A stretch of 35,958 bases of DNA from Limosilactobacillus oris DSM 4864 (lineage in GTDB: Bacteria; Bacillota; Bacilli; Lactobacillales; Lactobacillaceae), in the NCBI RefSeq assembly GCF_001434465.1, contig NZ_AZGE01000006.1, positions 1 to 35,958 on the forward strand, given 5' to 3'. Below, piece by piece: positions 34,842 to 35,958 of the stretch (positions are counted from its first letter, which is position 1; each line of letters begins with the position of its first letter). The notes beneath the pieces are model-generated. The model had not been told where the DNA came from. It was given only the letters and a program-made list of their open reading frames with translations, and ran no database searches. The position numbers and the translations under genes were made by a program.

Positions 34842-35750
34842 ATGACTACTAAAATTATTATGGATACTGATCCGGGGATTGATGATGCTGCTGCTTTGAC
34901 CATGGCGATTAACGATCCGTCAATCGACCTGAAGCTGGTAACGGCCGTGGCTGGGAACGTCACTGTTGATAAGACGACCGCCAACGCCTTGAAGATTATC
35001 CACTTCTTTGGCAAGGACATTCCAGTAGCTGCTGGGGCAGAACAACCGCTGATCAAGCCGTTTGAAGATGCAGCCCGGATTCACGGTGAATCAGGGATGC
35101 CGGGGTACGACTTTGGCAACGACTACGGTCAGCCAATCAAGACGACGGCGGTTGAAGCCCTCCACGATGCTATCATGGCCGAAGACGAAGTTACCCTGGT
35201 GCCAACTGGTTCCTACACCAACATCGCCCTGCTTTTCAGTGAATACCCAGAAGTGAAGAGCCACATCAAGCGAATCGTTGCCATGGGTGGCTCGATGTCC
35301 GGCGGTAACATGACCAGCGTGGCTGAATTCAACGTCTTTACTGACCCTGACGCTGCCCGGATCATGTACAACTCCGGTATTCCGATTGTCATGGTTGGCC
35401 TTGACGTTACTTTGAAGGCCCTCCTGACCAAGGACACCATTGAAAAGCTCGGTCAGATGAATAAGACTGGTGAAATGCTACACGCCCTGATTACCCACTA
35501 CAACGACGGTACGGACGAAGGGCGGCCGATGCACGACGTTAACACCATCTTCTACCTGCTCCACCCGGAAGCGTTTACCACTAAGAAGATGTGGGTCGAC
35601 GTTCAGACGGAAGGTCCAACAATTGGTGCCACGGTTGGCGACGTGCGGGCGGCTTACCACGACGGCAAGACGAACGCGGAAGTCTGCTTAGACATCGACG
35701 CGGACTACTTCAACAAGTGGTTCCTGGATGAAGTTAGCAAGATGAACTAA
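34842..35750 (+). CDS. Nucleoside hydrolase (IunH/Rih family)
   Basis: Hydrolyses ribonucleosides to free base and ribose in the cytosol. The 302-residue protein has the calcium-binding family signature MDTDPGIDDAAALTMAI (residues 7-23), the VAAGAEQPL loop, VPTGSYTNIALLF, AMGGSMSGGNMTSVAEFNVFTDPDAA and the later His-Asp of MHDVNTIFYLL. Features are closest to pyrimidine/broad ribonucleoside hydrolases, but specificity is not certain. With nupC it forms a nucleoside salvage unit. Confidence 0.94.
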   Translation: MTTKIIMDTDPGIDDAAALTMAINDPSIDLKLVTAVAGNVTVDKTTANALKIIHFFGKDIPVAAGAEQPLIKPFEDAARIHGESGMPGYDFGNDYGQPIKTTAVEALHDAIMAEDEVTLVPTGSYTNIALLFSEYPEVKSHIKRIVAMGGSMSGGNMTSVAEFNVFTDPDAARIMYNSGIPIVMVGLDVTLKALLTKDTIEKLGQMNKTGEMLHALITHYNDGTDEGRPMHDVNTIFYLLHPEAFTTKKMWVDVQTEGPTIGATVGDVRAAYHDGKTNAEVCLDIDADYFNKWFLDEVSKMN

Positions 35751-35774
35751 GCACCATTTGTTCGGGTGCGAAAC

Positions 35775-35802
35775 GGGGTTGGGAATTAACTCAACCTCTT
35801 TA
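35775..35802 (+). terminator. Terminator after nucleoside hydrolase
   Basis: GGTTG (35777-35781) pairs with CAACC (35792-35796), extended inward imperfectly, then TCTTT. Confidence 0.55.
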
Positions 35803-35825
35803 ATACTTTAAAGTTAGTAATGCCT

Positions 35826-35899
35826 CAGCGCAGTAGCTGGCTGGCAGTTCAAACGCTGATAAATCAGCATTTGAACTGCCCCAAATAGGCTAGCTGCGC
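35826..35899. repeat. Large nested stem-loop element
   Basis: Inner stem: GGCAGTTCAAACGCTGAT (35843-35860) with ATCAGCATTTGAACTGCC (35863-35880), 17 of 18 Watson-Crick and one G-T. Outer arms GCGCAG-TAGCT (35828-35838) and AGCTGCGC (35892-35899). The 10-mer CAGCGCAGTA recurs inverted at 19106-19115. No gene lies here. Confidence 0.55.
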
Positions 35900-35910
35900 G
35901 TCGAAAGACA

Positions 35911-35952
35911 AACGTCTAAAATCAGCTTGTCAGCCGATTTTAGGCGTTTTTT
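35911..35952 (+). terminator. Strong terminator near window end
   Basis: AACGTCTAAAATC (35911-35923) pairs with GATTTTAGGCGTT (35936-35948), 12 of 13, followed by T residues. It would end any RNA from the stem-loop element. Confidence 0.85.
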
Positions 35953-35958
35953 CTCACT

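Overview
The window looks like chromosomal DNA from a heterofermentative lactobacillus, most likely Limosilactobacillus (L. fermentum-like). The pointers are low-GC Gram-positive gene content with a raised GC level, strong AAGGAGG-type ribosome binding sites, T-box and PyrR leaders, a maltose phosphorylase operon, fused SBP-permease amino acid transporters and a YSIRK/LPXTG surface protein. Genus is an inference. No rRNA, tRNA, transposase, phage gene or CRISPR array was seen.

Layout. 0-2.8 kb: a DHA2-type drug/MFS exporter and an acetyl-CoA acetyltransferase. 2.8-7.4 kb: a maltose module (SLC45-like MFS transporter, maltose phosphorylase, beta-phosphoglucomutase) behind a consensus promoter flanked by a LacI/MalR-like operator and a cre-like site. 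7.4-12.3 kb: a small secreted protein, an aldo/keto reductase with a cupin protein, another MFS transporter, and a membrane-anchored glycerophosphodiester phosphodiesterase broken by one in-frame TAA. 12.4-14.9 kb: a small alarmone synthetase whose stop overlaps the start of an OmpR-type response regulator, followed by its histidine kinase. 15-19 kb: purine/pyrimidine genes (guaC and purA divergent; pyrR with its own attenuator) and an odd single-pass membrane protein. 19.2-21 kb: a small membrane protein and an RlmCD-type rRNA methyltransferase on the minus strand.

21.2-24.0 kb is the most interesting segment. Two NADPH-dependent FMN-reductase-family genes and an ApbE flavin transferase lie head to tail with 1-nt overlap or 2-nt gap. 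The middle protein is FMN-reductase domain + PAS-like domain + an acidic, Ala-rich tail carrying four copies of DA(S/T)TGAS, which fits the ApbE flavinylation consensus. None of the three has a signal peptide. This reads as a cytosolic redox module with a multiply flavinylated tail and its own flavinylating enzyme. An in-frame ATG with a perfect Shine-Dalgarno inside the gene could release the PAS-tail part as a separate protein.

24.1-32.7 kb: serS under a T-box, an LPXTG surface protein, a glutamine/polar amino acid ABC transporter (fused SBP-permease plus ATPase), and two tandem paralogous amino acid permeases, only the second under a T-box. 32.7-35.96 kb: an 830-bp gene-free stretch with a promoter-to-terminator candidate non-coding RNA and an array of AGTTTGT-core motifs, then a NupC-type nucleoside transporter and a nucleoside hydrolase (uptake plus ribose release), and finally a highly structured intergenic element with terminators.

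Functionally the window joins disaccharide phosphorolysis, nucleotide salvage and interconversion, amino acid uptake, stringent/two-component signalling and a flavin-based redox cluster.
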